From Negadavirga shengliensis (GTDB taxonomy: Bacteria > Bacteroidota > Bacteroidia > Cytophagales > Cyclobacteriaceae): DNA of 64,000 bases. The notes below the pieces were generated by a model. That model was not told where the DNA came from. It saw nothing but the letters and a program-made list of their open reading frames with translations, and searched no databases. Shown here one piece after another: positions 33,261-42,979 of the stretch. The DNA is taken from positions 1-64,000 of the forward strand of contig NZ_JBHSJJ010000017.1 of NCBI RefSeq assembly GCF_042652345.1. The letters are read 5' to 3'. The position numbers and the translations under genes were made by a program. Every line of letters starts with the position of its first letter. The stretch's first letter is position 1.

Positions 33261-34094
33261 TTGGACAAGAATAACTTAAAAATAGCGATTCAGGGAGTGT
33301 TAGGGTCTTTTCATCACCAGGTGGCCCAACAGTATTTTGGCGAAGACATAGAAGTGGCAGGTTTCAACACCTTCGAGGAGGTGGCCAAAAGCGTGGAGTC
33401 GGGGAATGCGGATTTTGCGGTGATGGCGATCGAAAATTCCATTGCGGGGGCCATTTTGCCTAACTATGATATCATAGACCGGCACGATCTTTTTGTGAGG
33501 GATGAATGTTATTTACCCATTTCCCATAACCTGATGGCTTTGCCCGGCCAGAAACTGGAGGACATCAAAGAAGCCCGGTCACATCCTATGGCGCTTTTAC
33601 AGTGCAAGGTGTTTTTTGCTGCCCTGCCAGCTATAAAGCTTGTGGATGATGTGGATACCGCTTATGTGGCAAAAGTTATTGCCGATAGCCAAAAAAAAGG
33701 AGTGGCAGCAGTGGCCAGCAAGAAGGCAGCCGAATTTTATGGTTTGGAAATATTGGCTTCGGATATACAGACTGTAAAAAACAATTTCACCAGATTCATC
33801 GTGCTGCAGCGTGAGAAGCCCAAACAGGACGTTATCCCTACCAAAGCAAGTATGAAGATTACCATACACAACCAAAAAGGAGCCTTGGCCAAACTCCTTA
33901 CCATTATGAGCGAGCATGACCTGGACCTGACCAAAATCCAGTCCATACCTGTGATCAGCAAACCCTGGGAATATGCTTTTTTTATTGATACCTTAATAGG
34001 GGATTTTTCTGAGTTCAAAGAAGCCATAGGAAAAATCCGGCAATCTTATGGTGAGGTGAAAATATTCGGCGAATACCAAAACAGAAAAGAATGA
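33261..34094 (+). CDS. pheA: Prephenate dehydratase
   Basis: 277 residues, starting with TTG at 33261; no upstream in-frame ATG, and the domain starts at once with 'LKIAIQGVLGSFHHQVAQQY'. 'FAVMAIENSIAGAI' and 'NNFTRFIVLQRE' are PDT motifs. Residues about 195-275 are an ACT domain ('ITIHNQKGALAKLLTIMSEH', 'ESR'-equivalent 'IQSIPV'), so feedback by Phe is likely. No mutase domain: that activity is in the DAHP synthase fusion. It overlaps the next gene by four bases. Confidence 0.93.
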   Translation: MDKNNLKIAIQGVLGSFHHQVAQQYFGEDIEVAGFNTFEEVAKSVESGNADFAVMAIENSIAGAILPNYDIIDRHDLFVRDECYLPISHNLMALPGQKLEDIKEARSHPMALLQCKVFFAALPAIKLVDDVDTAYVAKVIADSQKKGVAAVASKKAAEFYGLEILASDIQTVKNNFTRFIVLQREKPKQDVIPTKASMKITIHNQKGALAKLLTIMSEHDLDLTKIQSIPVISKPWEYAFFIDTLIGDFSEFKEAIGKIRQSYGEVKIFGEYQNRKE

Positions 34095-35242
34095 AAGGTT
34101 TTTCACAAAGACTTGGCGAGGTTCAGGAATATTATTTTTCCAAAAAACTGAAAGAGGTCCAGCAGCTTCGGGAAGCCGGTAAGCCCATTATCAATATGGG
34201 AATAGGCAGTCCCGACTTGCCACCCCATTCTCTCGTGGTCACTGCTTTAAAAAATGCTTCCGATGATCCGGGAGCCCACGGATACCAGCCTTATCAGGGT
34301 AGCCAGCGGCTGAGGGAGGCCATGGCGGGATTTTACCGACGTCATTATGGCGTTTCCCTAGATCCCAATAAAGAAATCCTTCCACTAATGGGGTCCAAAG
34401 AGGGCATCATGCACATTTCTATGGCCTTTTTGGATGAGGGGGACGAGGTATTGATTCCCAATCCGGGCTACCCTACTTATACCTCGGTTACAAAATTACT
34501 CAACGCGAAGCCGGTATATTATGATCTGCTGGAAAATGACCAGTGGGAACCCGACTGGGAGGCGCTGGAAAACATGGACCTGGAGAAGGTAAAACTGATG
34601 TGGGTGAATTATCCCCATATGCCTACAGGCAGCAGGGGCAGTAGGGACCTCTTTATTAAATTAATCAGTTTTGCCAAAAGAAATGGCATTTTGCTGGTAA
34701 ATGATAATCCTTATAGCTTCATTCTAAATCCGGAACCTATAAGCGTATTGTCTACAGACGGTGCTAAAGATCATGCATTGGAACTCAACTCATTAAGCAA
34801 GACATTTAACATTCCTGGCTGGAGAGTGGGGATGCTTATGGGACGGGAGGATTACCTGCAAGCGGTACTCAGGGTAAAAAGCAATATGGACTCGGGGATG
34901 TTTTTAGGCATTCAGGAAGGTGCGACGGCAGCGCTTGGTTTGGATGAAAGCTGGATAAAGGAGATAAATACCGTTTATGCCAGTAGGAGGGAGTTGGTGT
35001 TGGAACTGGCCGATGAACTGGGGTTAACCTATCAGAAGGATACCAGCGGGATGTTTGTCTGGACAAAGATCCCGGAGAAGGGAAACGCTTTGGAGATGGT
35101 AGATAAATTGCTTTATGAAAAGCATTTGTTTGTGACGCCGGGGGTGATTTTTGGTAGCAGGGGAGAGAATTATATCAGGTTTTCCCTTTGTGTAAAAGAA
35201 GCCCTTATATTGGAAGCCATACATCGAATAAAAGAAAAATAA
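34091..35242 (+). CDS. Class I/II aminotransferase (probable aromatic aminotransferase)
   Basis: 383 residues. 'INMGIGSPDLPPHS', 'HGYQPYQGSQRLREAMAGFY', 'EVLIPNPGYPTYTSV', and the PLP-lysine in 'LNSLSKTFNIPGWRVGM'. The family resembles LL-diaminopimelate/aromatic aminotransferases. Its place between pheA and tyrA, with an ATGA overlap to pheA, makes phenylpyruvate and hydroxyphenylpyruvate the likely substrates (inference). Pyridoxal-phosphate enzyme, cytosolic. Confidence 0.88.
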   Translation: MKGFSQRLGEVQEYYFSKKLKEVQQLREAGKPIINMGIGSPDLPPHSLVVTALKNASDDPGAHGYQPYQGSQRLREAMAGFYRRHYGVSLDPNKEILPLMGSKEGIMHISMAFLDEGDEVLIPNPGYPTYTSVTKLLNAKPVYYDLLENDQWEPDWEALENMDLEKVKLMWVNYPHMPTGSRGSRDLFIKLISFAKRNGILLVNDNPYSFILNPEPISVLSTDGAKDHALELNSLSKTFNIPGWRVGMLMGREDYLQAVLRVKSNMDSGMFLGIQEGATAALGLDESWIKEINTVYASRRELVLELADELGLTYQKDTSGMFVWTKIPEKGNALEMVDKLLYEKHLFVTPGVIFGSRGENYIRFSLCVKEALILEAIHRIKEK

Positions 35243-35249
35243 CTGGTAT

Positions 35250-36098
35250 ATGACAAAGATACATATTATCGGATTAGGATTGCTGGGCGGCTCATTTGCC
35301 CTGGCCATCCAACGGGCTAAGCCGGACTGGATTATTACTGGACACGATAACAATCCCGGCCATTTGCAGGAGGCCCTAGTGGCAGGAATGATTTCCGAGC
35401 ACAAGGTCATCCCGGATAAGGATACAGATGTGGTGATTCTCTCTACTCCGGTGGATTCCCTGTATCCTTTGTTGACCCAAACGTTGGATCATGTGGGGAC
35501 AAATACCTTGATTATGGATTTTGGTTCGACCAAGGCAAAGATCTGTCAGCAGATGGCTGATCATCCAAAGAGAGCGCAGTACCTGGCGGTACATCCCATA
35601 GCAGGCACTGAAAACTCAGGCCCCAAAGCTGCTGTGGAGGACCTTTTTGACGGCAAAGTATTGATCATTTGCGAAATGGAAAAAACCAATTTGCACCTGA
35701 AAGGACTGGCCTATGATATTTTTGAGGTTCTGAACATGAAATTAAGGTTTATGGAACCCCATGACCATGACCTGCATTTGGCTTTCGTTTCCCACCTTTC
35801 CCATATATCTTCTTTTGTATTGGGTAAAACGGTATTGGATAAAATGCAGGATGAGAAAAATATTTTCGATATGGCGGGGAGCGGCTTTGCTTCCACGGTA
35901 AGGCTGGCCAAAAGCTCACCGGAAATGTGGGCCCCGATTTTTCTCGAAAACAAAATCAATATGCTGGAGGCCTTGGATAGCTATATCCGGCACCTGACCG
36001 CTTTTAGGGATAAAATTGCCCAGGATGATGTCCAGGGGTTGTTTGGGGAAATGAGAGAGGCCAATAAGATCAGGGATATTTTGGATCTGGAAAAATAA
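35250..36098 (+). CDS. tyrA: Prephenate dehydrogenase
   Basis: 282 residues. NAD site 'IIGLGLLGGSFALAIQ', then 'MDFGSTKAKICQQM', the substrate-binding 'AVHPIAGTENSGP', and the helical C-terminal dimer domain ('HLSHISSFVLGKTVLDKMQ'). It turns prephenate into 4-hydroxyphenylpyruvate for tyrosine. Seven bases behind the aminotransferase gene; last gene of the operon. Confidence 0.93.
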   Translation: MTKIHIIGLGLLGGSFALAIQRAKPDWIITGHDNNPGHLQEALVAGMISEHKVIPDKDTDVVILSTPVDSLYPLLTQTLDHVGTNTLIMDFGSTKAKICQQMADHPKRAQYLAVHPIAGTENSGPKAAVEDLFDGKVLIICEMEKTNLHLKGLAYDIFEVLNMKLRFMEPHDHDLHLAFVSHLSHISSFVLGKTVLDKMQDEKNIFDMAGSGFASTVRLAKSSPEMWAPIFLENKINMLEALDSYIRHLTAFRDKIAQDDVQGLFGEMREANKIRDILDLEK

Positions 36099-36347
36099 GC
36101 AGGTAGGCTAAATAAAAGGGGAATAGAACGTGATGCAACCGGTCCAGCGGTATCTTACTGTCCCCTATGCTTTCAAACAAGGTAGCGGGCAAAGCAACGG
36201 CCATGACAGCAGGGAGAACCATCATTGTCCTATCTATTTACATTTTTTAGCTGCTTTATGATTTCACACCCACTTGGGCTTCATCAAAGACCATAATCTT
36301 TTAGCTAGTTTATTAGATTATTTTTATATTAATAAAAAATAGAGGAT

Positions 36348-37562
36348 ATGGATTTAAGGATAAATTCAGAGTATGGGACACTCAAATCTGTGATGGTGCA
36401 CAGGCCCGGGAAAGAGATAGACCGGCTTACGCCCTACAATAAAAAACTGCTTTTATTTGAAGACGTCCCTTACCTGGAGGAGATGCAGCGCGAACACGAT
36501 TTTTTTACCACGCTCATCAGACAGAGCACCGGTGCTGAGGTGTATTTGTTTCACGAATTGCTTATGGAAGTGTTGTCGGACAAAGCGCTTTTGTGCCAAT
36601 TGATGTCTGAGGCACTGTCTGTCTCAAGGCTTGAAAACCTTACGGAAATCTTAATGGAGATGCTTTCCACCTCAGAATGCGCGACCGCTCTGGTAGCCGG
36701 AATCAAGGTCCACGAAGTAAAGCGGAAAGTCAAGGATATCCGGCTGGACAATCTGATGGATTTGGCATTTCTGATTCCTCCCAGCCCCAACCTGTATTTT
36801 CAGCGTGACACGGCGGCCATTACTCCTGGAGGCATATTTTTTTCCAGCATGAGGATGGAGGAACGGCAGCGGGAAGCCAACATGGTGAGGAAAATTTTTG
36901 AACACCATCCCAAATTTAAAGATAAGATAGTACAAAGGTATCCCATTGACGGGCATGGTAGCCCGGCATCTATAGAAGGAGGGGACATCATCATACTGTC
37001 CGAAAAAGCTGTCGCCATAGGTAACTCGGAGAGGACGGACGAAAAAGCGATCTACCATGCAGCAAAGAGCCTGATCGCTGAAGGAACGGTGGAAAGGGTT
37101 TATGAGGTACATCTCCCCAAAAAACGGAATTTTATGCACCTGGATACGGTCTTTACCATATTGGATGAAAACCTTATCCTGACTTATCCCGATGCATTCC
37201 AGGCTGTGCTAAAAACTTCATTGTATACCCTGAAGGAAGACAATGGAGACCAGGTGCATATCAAGAGGACGGTGCTGAAAGAATCCCTATTAGGGATCCT
37301 GCAAAAGGAAATCCCTCATTTAGAGATCATCCATACAGGTCACGGGAATCCTGACTATGCCTTGAGAGAACAATGGTATGATGGAGCGAATGTGTTTGGA
37401 ATCGGGCCGAGAAGGGTCATTTCCTATAACAGAAACAAGTACACCAACAGGGCTTTAAGGGATGTAGGAGTGGAGGTGCTGGAAATACCGTCTTCTGAGT
37501 TGTCGAGGGGCTTGGGAGGGCCAAGGTGCATGACCATGCCCATCAGCCGGGCAAAGGTCTGA
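36348..37562 (+). CDS. arcA: Arginine deiminase-like amidinohydrolase
   Basis: 404 residues. 'EYGTLKSVMVHRPGKEIDRL', 'PNLYFQRDTAAI' (the FxRD motif), 'IEGGDIIILSEKAVAIGNSE', 'FMHLDTVFTIL' (catalytic His) and the C-terminal 'GLGGPRCMTMPI' (catalytic Cys) give a complete guanidine-modifying active site. It converts arginine to citrulline and ammonia. Neither ornithine transcarbamylase nor carbamate kinase is near, so the classic arginine fermentation operon is absent. A long A/T-rich leader lacks an exact -7 box. Confidence 0.88.
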   Translation: MDLRINSEYGTLKSVMVHRPGKEIDRLTPYNKKLLLFEDVPYLEEMQREHDFFTTLIRQSTGAEVYLFHELLMEVLSDKALLCQLMSEALSVSRLENLTEILMEMLSTSECATALVAGIKVHEVKRKVKDIRLDNLMDLAFLIPPSPNLYFQRDTAAITPGGIFFSSMRMEERQREANMVRKIFEHHPKFKDKIVQRYPIDGHGSPASIEGGDIIILSEKAVAIGNSERTDEKAIYHAAKSLIAEGTVERVYEVHLPKKRNFMHLDTVFTILDENLILTYPDAFQAVLKTSLYTLKEDNGDQVHIKRTVLKESLLGILQKEIPHLEIIHTGHGNPDYALREQWYDGANVFGIGPRRVISYNRNKYTNRALRDVGVEVLEIPSSELSRGLGGPRCMTMPISRAKV

Positions 37563-37563
37563 A

Positions 37564-40329
37564 TCAGAAAGAATCAAAGAAAGATCTTCTTCTGGATACT
37601 TTCAAATCCCTTAATATGTTGGATTTTACCCTGATGTCCACATTGTAAGAAGTGAATCTTCCGAAGGGCACCCAGTTTACGTTCATCTGCCAGCAGTGGA
37701 GGTCCCGTGCTATCCCAACCATGGTCTGGGTAATCCTTGCAGCAGCCACATCATAGCCGGAATTGAAGTTGATCTTCCATTTGTCCGACAGACTGATGTC
37801 GCCTGAGACATTGATGGCCTGCGTGATGTTGGTGTTTCCTGAAGCCGCCTTGTTATAGCTCAGGTTGTAGCCAAAAGTCATGTTCCAGGGAATGGACCAA
37901 TCAATGTATTGACTCGGATCGTTGGCTATCCGGTCTATCTCATTCTGCACAAACTCATTCATCTGACCTCCCTGGTTAAGGAAATCATTGGTCAGCTCGT
38001 CCCTCACTTCACCGGGAGATCTCTCAGACCGGCCGGGGTTCAGGCTCCCGTTAAGGTTCAAAGTGGCACTTCTAATGGCTCCAATTCCCTGCCCTCTTCT
38101 GAAAGCAAATTCGTTTATCCTTCTGGTGACTTCACGCTCCCCTTGTTGGAAAGTGGCCGTAGCATAGGGGTCCAGATTGGCGCTGAGGAATACAGAGATT
38201 TTGTTTTCCAACAAAGAGGTACGGGTGTTGAGATTCAAGGGGGCGAGGTTAAAGGAATCCACCGCAAAATTATAGTTGGTAGATACGTTCAGTGTCTGGA
38301 GCAAGGGTATTTTTTTGGTTTGGACCTCTGCTGTGTCGCTCTCGGTCCGGATTTTAGCTTCCACCACATTCCTGATGTTGATGCTTAAAGATTTTGCTTC
38401 CCCCATGGGCGCTCCTCCATAGATAAAACCCTGGTACCGGGACATTCTCTGCGTTCTCCCGTCGGCATGGGTCTGCACCTCCTGATAAAAACCGAAACGG
38501 GGATTTGAAAAGTCGGGTGTAGAGGTAAAGCCAAAAGTCGGTTGCATATGGTGTCGGATGGCTTCTATTTTTGACCCTTTTTTGAAAGTGTAGAAGCCAT
38601 AAATATTGGTGGAGAGGTTAAAGGAAGCGTTGTAATAATTGATGCGGTTAAAACCGCTTTCAAGAATCCTATCCACCCGCTGTTCATCCGGATTGTAATA
38701 GTAATTGATTCTGTCCAGGTACCAGAGTTCTGTGAAATTCATGGCGGCAGTGCCTGTGAAAAAGCGGAATAAGGTGAAGTTCGACGAAACCGGCACCGTG
38801 TGTCTGAATCCGTTTTCCGCTTCCCGCAACAACTGGGGCAAATTGGCGAAGGTAAATGGCAGAATATCGGGAGCCCCGGGTCGGCCAAGCTCTTCAATTT
38901 GTGTTTGCTGGAGATTGGGGTCCACCCCAAATTCCGGCGTGATGCGGTTATTGATGGAGTTTTGGGCATTAAAATTCCAGGCGATGTTCAACGTTTTCAG
39001 AGGCTCGAAGCCGATGTTGCGAAAAGGGTTTTGCCGGTTCATGTTGATGGCGATATCAGGAAGGAGCAGGTTTACTTCATCCGTCACCTGGTTTTGAGAA
39101 TGCCTAAGATTGGCAGACATGCTGAAGGGGGTTCCCACGAAAGTCTTGCTATAGGCAATGTTGGAAGAGAAGTCCGACTGCATGTTTTGCTGGAAATTTG
39201 CCTGGTTCAGGATGTTGTCGTTGTAGGACTTTGTGCCGAAGTTGGCGGAAGCCGAAAACCGGGAGTTGCCCCTGGACTCCGGTGTGTGGTTCCATCTGAA
39301 CCAAAAGGCATCATATTCCAAAGGTACCTCAGCAGTCTCCGGACTTTGGAACCGCTGGTAATCCACATTAAAACCACCCTTGAACCGGTATCGTTTATTG
39401 TAAACCGAACCTGTTTTAAGTCCATATCCCCCTTTGGAATAGAGTTCGCCGGTGATTTTGGTATGTATATAATCGTTGAAGGCAAAATAGTATCCAAATT
39501 CGCGAAGGAAAAACCCCCTTATCTGCTCTTCACCATAAGAAGGGAAGATGATCCCGGACTCTTTTTCCTCCGGGGTATCCGGAATAATGCCAAAAGGTAA
39601 CCCCAGCGGTGTGGGGATGTTATTGAAATAGAGGTTAAAAGGTCCTGAAATGACTTGTTTCCCGCGGATGGATTTGATTTTGGCAGAGGAAATGTGCCAG
39701 TGCGGTTCCACAAGGTCGCAGGTGGTATAAAAGCCTTTGTGAAGATATATGCTGCCATCTTGTCCCTTTTTCACTTTTTCACCCCTGAGCAAGCCCTCAT
39801 CCTGTTGGGTTACCACATCGGAGATGATGGCTTTTTGGCTTTTAAAATTATAGCGCATCTCCTTTCTGATCTCGTAGACGCTGGCTCCCTCTTTAAACAC
39901 AGGCGTACCCTGGACCACCCCAAGACTGTCCTTCAACCCCGATGCATACAGCTCACTCTTTTCCCAATCTATCACAATATAATCCGCATCCAGTCGTATA
40001 TTACCATACTCGAACCATGCATCATTGTAAAGGAATACCTTATTGGCGGTAAAGTCAGAAACAATGCTGTCTTCGGCGAAATAATTGATCACCGTTTCGA
40101 TGTCCCCCACTTGCTCGCTGGATTTTTCCAGGTCTTCTTGGGTGACTATCAGGATGCTGTCAGGAAGGACGGGCAAAAGCGTATCGCGCAGCACTTCAGG
40201 GTTTATCAGGGTGTCAGGAGCAATAAGTTCCCGTTCCGAGGGCCTGTTGCCTGTTTCCTGTCCAAATAGGCCTGTGAGTGCGAGGGCCGATAAGATTATG
40301 GATAGAAAAACGAGCTTAATATTCTGCAC
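37564..40329 (-). CDS. lptD: LptD-like LPS-assembly outer-membrane protein
   Basis: 921 residues, starting with GTG (40327-40329). The signal peptide is 'LVFLSIILSALALTGLFGQE'. Residues about 80-220 form an OstA/LptA-like beta-jellyroll ('TANKVFLYNDAWFEYGNIRL', 'GTPVFKEGASVYEIRKEMRY'), followed by a long beta-barrel with many aromatic strands. This is the Bacteroidota form of LptD, which lacks the paired cysteines of the enterobacterial protein. It inserts lipopolysaccharide into the outer membrane. It ends one base from arcA (convergent). Confidence 0.88.
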   Translation of the reverse strand: MQNIKLVFLSIILSALALTGLFGQETGNRPSERELIAPDTLINPEVLRDTLLPVLPDSILIVTQEDLEKSSEQVGDIETVINYFAEDSIVSDFTANKVFLYNDAWFEYGNIRLDADYIVIDWEKSELYASGLKDSLGVVQGTPVFKEGASVYEIRKEMRYNFKSQKAIISDVVTQQDEGLLRGEKVKKGQDGSIYLHKGFYTTCDLVEPHWHISSAKIKSIRGKQVISGPFNLYFNNIPTPLGLPFGIIPDTPEEKESGIIFPSYGEEQIRGFFLREFGYYFAFNDYIHTKITGELYSKGGYGLKTGSVYNKRYRFKGGFNVDYQRFQSPETAEVPLEYDAFWFRWNHTPESRGNSRFSASANFGTKSYNDNILNQANFQQNMQSDFSSNIAYSKTFVGTPFSMSANLRHSQNQVTDEVNLLLPDIAINMNRQNPFRNIGFEPLKTLNIAWNFNAQNSINNRITPEFGVDPNLQQTQIEELGRPGAPDILPFTFANLPQLLREAENGFRHTVPVSSNFTLFRFFTGTAAMNFTELWYLDRINYYYNPDEQRVDRILESGFNRINYYNASFNLSTNIYGFYTFKKGSKIEAIRHHMQPTFGFTSTPDFSNPRFGFYQEVQTHADGRTQRMSRYQGFIYGGAPMGEAKSLSINIRNVVEAKIRTESDTAEVQTKKIPLLQTLNVSTNYNFAVDSFNLAPLNLNTRTSLLENKISVFLSANLDPYATATFQQGEREVTRRINEFAFRRGQGIGAIRSATLNLNGSLNPGRSERSPGEVRDELTNDFLNQGGQMNEFVQNEIDRIANDPSQYIDWSIPWNMTFGYNLSYNKAASGNTNITQAINVSGDISLSDKWKINFNSGYDVAAARITQTMVGIARDLHCWQMNVNWVPFGRFTSYNVDIRVKSNILRDLKVSRRRSFFDSF

Positions 40330-40392
40330 CGATTATTTCTGTTTACTTCAAAAATTTATAAATTTTGCGTAAAGTTAATGTTATTAACGTTT

Positions 40393-41193
40393 ATGGAACG
40401 AACCAGAGCTAAAAATATTCTTCTAATTTCCCTGCTTACCAGCCTCCTTTTTTTCAGTGGGTTTATACCTACCGGAAAGCATACCGCTGAATTTAAACTA
40501 AGGCGTATTGTGATAGATGCGGGGCATGGCGGCAAGGATCCCGGTACCATCGGGAAGGTCTCCCGGGAAAAGGATGTGGCCTTGGCCTTGGCCCTTAAAG
40601 TAGGGCAATATGTCGAAGAGCTGTTGCCGGATGTGGAAGTGATTTATACCCGCAAAACGGATAATTTTCTGGAGTTGAAAGAAAGGGCGAACATTGCTAA
40701 CCGCAACCGGGCTGACCTGTTTATTTCCATCCACTGTAATGCCACCGCCGCTACCACTGTCTACGGGACGGAGACTTTTGTGATGGGGAATAAGAACTTT
40801 AATGCCAACTTCGAAATTGTCAAGCGGGAGAATGCGGTGATCCTGCTGGAGGAGGATTATCAGGAAAATTACGAAGGTTTCGATCCCCAGTCACCGGAGT
40901 CTTACATGATGTTCAACCTGATGCAAAAAGCTTATTTTGCCAATAGCCTGTCCTTGGCAGAGAAGATAGAAAAGGATTTTTCCGGCCGTGTCAACCGGTA
41001 TTCCAGAGGGGTCAAACAGGCGCCTTTCTATGTATTATGGACCACCAGTATGCCCAGTGTGCTTATTGAGACCGGATTTTTATCCAATGTCAATGAGGAG
41101 CGTTATCTCAACAGCAAGGATGGTCAGACTTACATTGCTTCCGGTATTTATAGAGCCATTAAGGCCTATAAAGAAGAAATAGAATCCCTTTAG
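40393..41193 (+). CDS. amiC: N-acetylmuramoyl-L-alanine amidase (Amidase_3)
   Basis: 266 residues from ATG 40393, with 40378 a possible start. The signal peptide region is 'NILLISLLTSLLFFSGFIPT'. 'IVIDAGHGGKDPGTIG' and 'LFISIHCNA' hold the zinc histidines, with the catalytic Glu in 'PSVLIETGFLSN'. It splits the amide between MurNAc and the peptide in peptidoglycan during cell separation. Divergent from lptD, sharing a 60-base A/T-rich promoter region. The symbol amiC is by analogy only. Confidence 0.9.
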   Translation: MERTRAKNILLISLLTSLLFFSGFIPTGKHTAEFKLRRIVIDAGHGGKDPGTIGKVSREKDVALALALKVGQYVEELLPDVEVIYTRKTDNFLELKERANIANRNRADLFISIHCNATAATTVYGTETFVMGNKNFNANFEIVKRENAVILLEEDYQENYEGFDPQSPESYMMFNLMQKAYFANSLSLAEKIEKDFSGRVNRYSRGVKQAPFYVLWTTSMPSVLIETGFLSNVNEERYLNSKDGQTYIASGIYRAIKAYKEEIESL

Positions 41194-41286
41194 TGAATTG
41201 ATACCGGGGGATTCAACGAAAAAGCGGTAGCTGCACCTACCTGGGGCGGAAATTTCGTATATTCATTTTTATATAATCTTTCATGT

Positions 41287-42915
41287 ATGGATGTGGCTTT
41301 TAACAAACTCGAAGACCAACACAGGCAGCTTATATACCGGCTCAAAAAAAAACTGGAGCTTGCAAAGAAGGGCGGAGGAGATAAGCGCATCCAAAAAGAA
41401 CATGAGAAAGGCAAACTCACTGCCAGGGAAAGAATAAGCTATTTATTGGATGGGGAGAGTGAATACCTGGAAGTCGGGGCACTTGCCGCTGATGGCATGT
41501 ACGAAGCAGAAGGGGGCTGTCCTTCTGCGGGGGTGGTTACTGTCATCGGGCGGATACGGGGAAGATTATGTGTGGTAGTGGCCAATGACGCCACTGTAAA
41601 AGCCGGTGCATGGTTTCCCATGACTGCGAAAAAAAACCTCAGAGCCCAGGAAATTGCCATGGAAAACCGCCTTCCGATCGTCTATTTGGTCGACAGTGCA
41701 GGAGTTTATTTGCCTATGCAGGATGAAATTTTTCCGGACAAGGAACATTTTGGCAGGCAGTTTCGGAACAATGCGAAAATGTCTGCCATGGGCATTGTCC
41801 AGATCGCTGCCATCATGGGAAGTTGCGTGGCCGGGGGAGCCTACCTGCCCATTATGTCGGATGAAGCGCTGATCGTGGATAAGACCGGGACGATCTTTTT
41901 GGCAGGATCTTACTTGGTGAAGGCCGCTATAGGAGAAGTGGTGGATAATGAAACCCTTGGCGGGGCCGCCACCCACTGTCAGATCTCAGGGGTGACGGAC
42001 AATAAGTACGATTCCGACCGGGATTGTTTGGACGCCATCCGGCAGATCATGGATACGATAGGGGATCCGCAGAAGGCAGGTTTTAACAGAAACACCCCTA
42101 CGCCTCCAGCAAAGAAAATGGAGGAAATATTAGGGCTTTTTCCTCTGGACAGATCCAAGCCCTATGACATGCTGCCCATTATTGAACGCTTGGTGGATGG
42201 ATCTGAATTTCGGCAGTATAAAAAGGAATATGGGAAGACGCTGATATGCGGGACAGGACGGATAGAAGGCTGGGCAGTAGGCATCATCGCCAATCAGCGC
42301 CAGGTCGTGAAAAACGGAAAGGGAGAAATGCAGATGGGGGGTGTCATTTATTCCGATTCAGCCGATAAGGCCGCGCGTTTTATCATGAACTGCAACCAAA
42401 GAAAGATTCCTTTACTGTTTTTGCATGACGTCAGCGGATTTATGGTGGGAAGTAAGGCTGAGCATGGAGGCATCATTAAAGATGGCGCCAAAATGGTCAA
42501 TGCGGTGGCCAATTCGGTGGTGCCCAAGTTTTCGGTAATAATCGGGAATTCTTATGGAGCGGGGAACTATGCCATGTGTGGCAAAGCTTATGATCCCAGA
42601 TTGATTTGTTCCTGGCCGACAGGCCGGATGGCTGTGATGAGTGGGGAATCAGCGGCCAAGACCTTGCTGCAAATCAAGGTAGCAGGACTGAAAAAGTCAG
42701 GCAAGGTTATAAGCGAAGAGGATGAAAAAGAGCTGTTGGAAGAGATTACCCGAAAATACGAAAACACATTGAGTCCATACTATGCCGCCTCAAGGCTGTG
42801 GATAGACGCAGTGATTTCCCCATTGGAAACCAGACAATGGATCAGCATGGGCATAGCTGCTGCTGACCATGCCCCTATCGCGGAGAAGTTTAATCCAGGG
42901 GTTATTCAAACCTAA
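41287..42915 (+). CDS. Acyl-CoA carboxylase, carboxyltransferase (beta) subunit
   Basis: 542 residues with both carboxyltransferase halves: 'GKLTARERISYLLD', 'VVANDATVKAGAWFPMTAKK', 'YLVDSAGVYLPMQDEIFPDK', and in the C-terminal half 'LLFLHDVSGFMVGSKAEHGG' and 'SVIIGNSYGAGNYAMCGKAY'. The sequence resembles methylcrotonyl-CoA carboxylase beta subunits most, with propionyl-CoA carboxylase as alternative. No biotin carboxylase subunit lies next to it, so its partner must be elsewhere. Confidence 0.9.
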   Translation: MDVAFNKLEDQHRQLIYRLKKKLELAKKGGGDKRIQKEHEKGKLTARERISYLLDGESEYLEVGALAADGMYEAEGGCPSAGVVTVIGRIRGRLCVVVANDATVKAGAWFPMTAKKNLRAQEIAMENRLPIVYLVDSAGVYLPMQDEIFPDKEHFGRQFRNNAKMSAMGIVQIAAIMGSCVAGGAYLPIMSDEALIVDKTGTIFLAGSYLVKAAIGEVVDNETLGGAATHCQISGVTDNKYDSDRDCLDAIRQIMDTIGDPQKAGFNRNTPTPPAKKMEEILGLFPLDRSKPYDMLPIIERLVDGSEFRQYKKEYGKTLICGTGRIEGWAVGIIANQRQVVKNGKGEMQMGGVIYSDSADKAARFIMNCNQRKIPLLFLHDVSGFMVGSKAEHGGIIKDGAKMVNAVANSVVPKFSVIIGNSYGAGNYAMCGKAYDPRLICSWPTGRMAVMSGESAAKTLLQIKVAGLKKSGKVISEEDEKELLEEITRKYENTLSPYYAASRLWIDAVISPLETRQWISMGIAAADHAPIAEKFNPGVIQT

Positions 42916-42979
42916 TGGAGACTACAGCCGTAAATCATTACAGACACCCAAAGAAAAACCAATTACTTTTCCTTTGATA

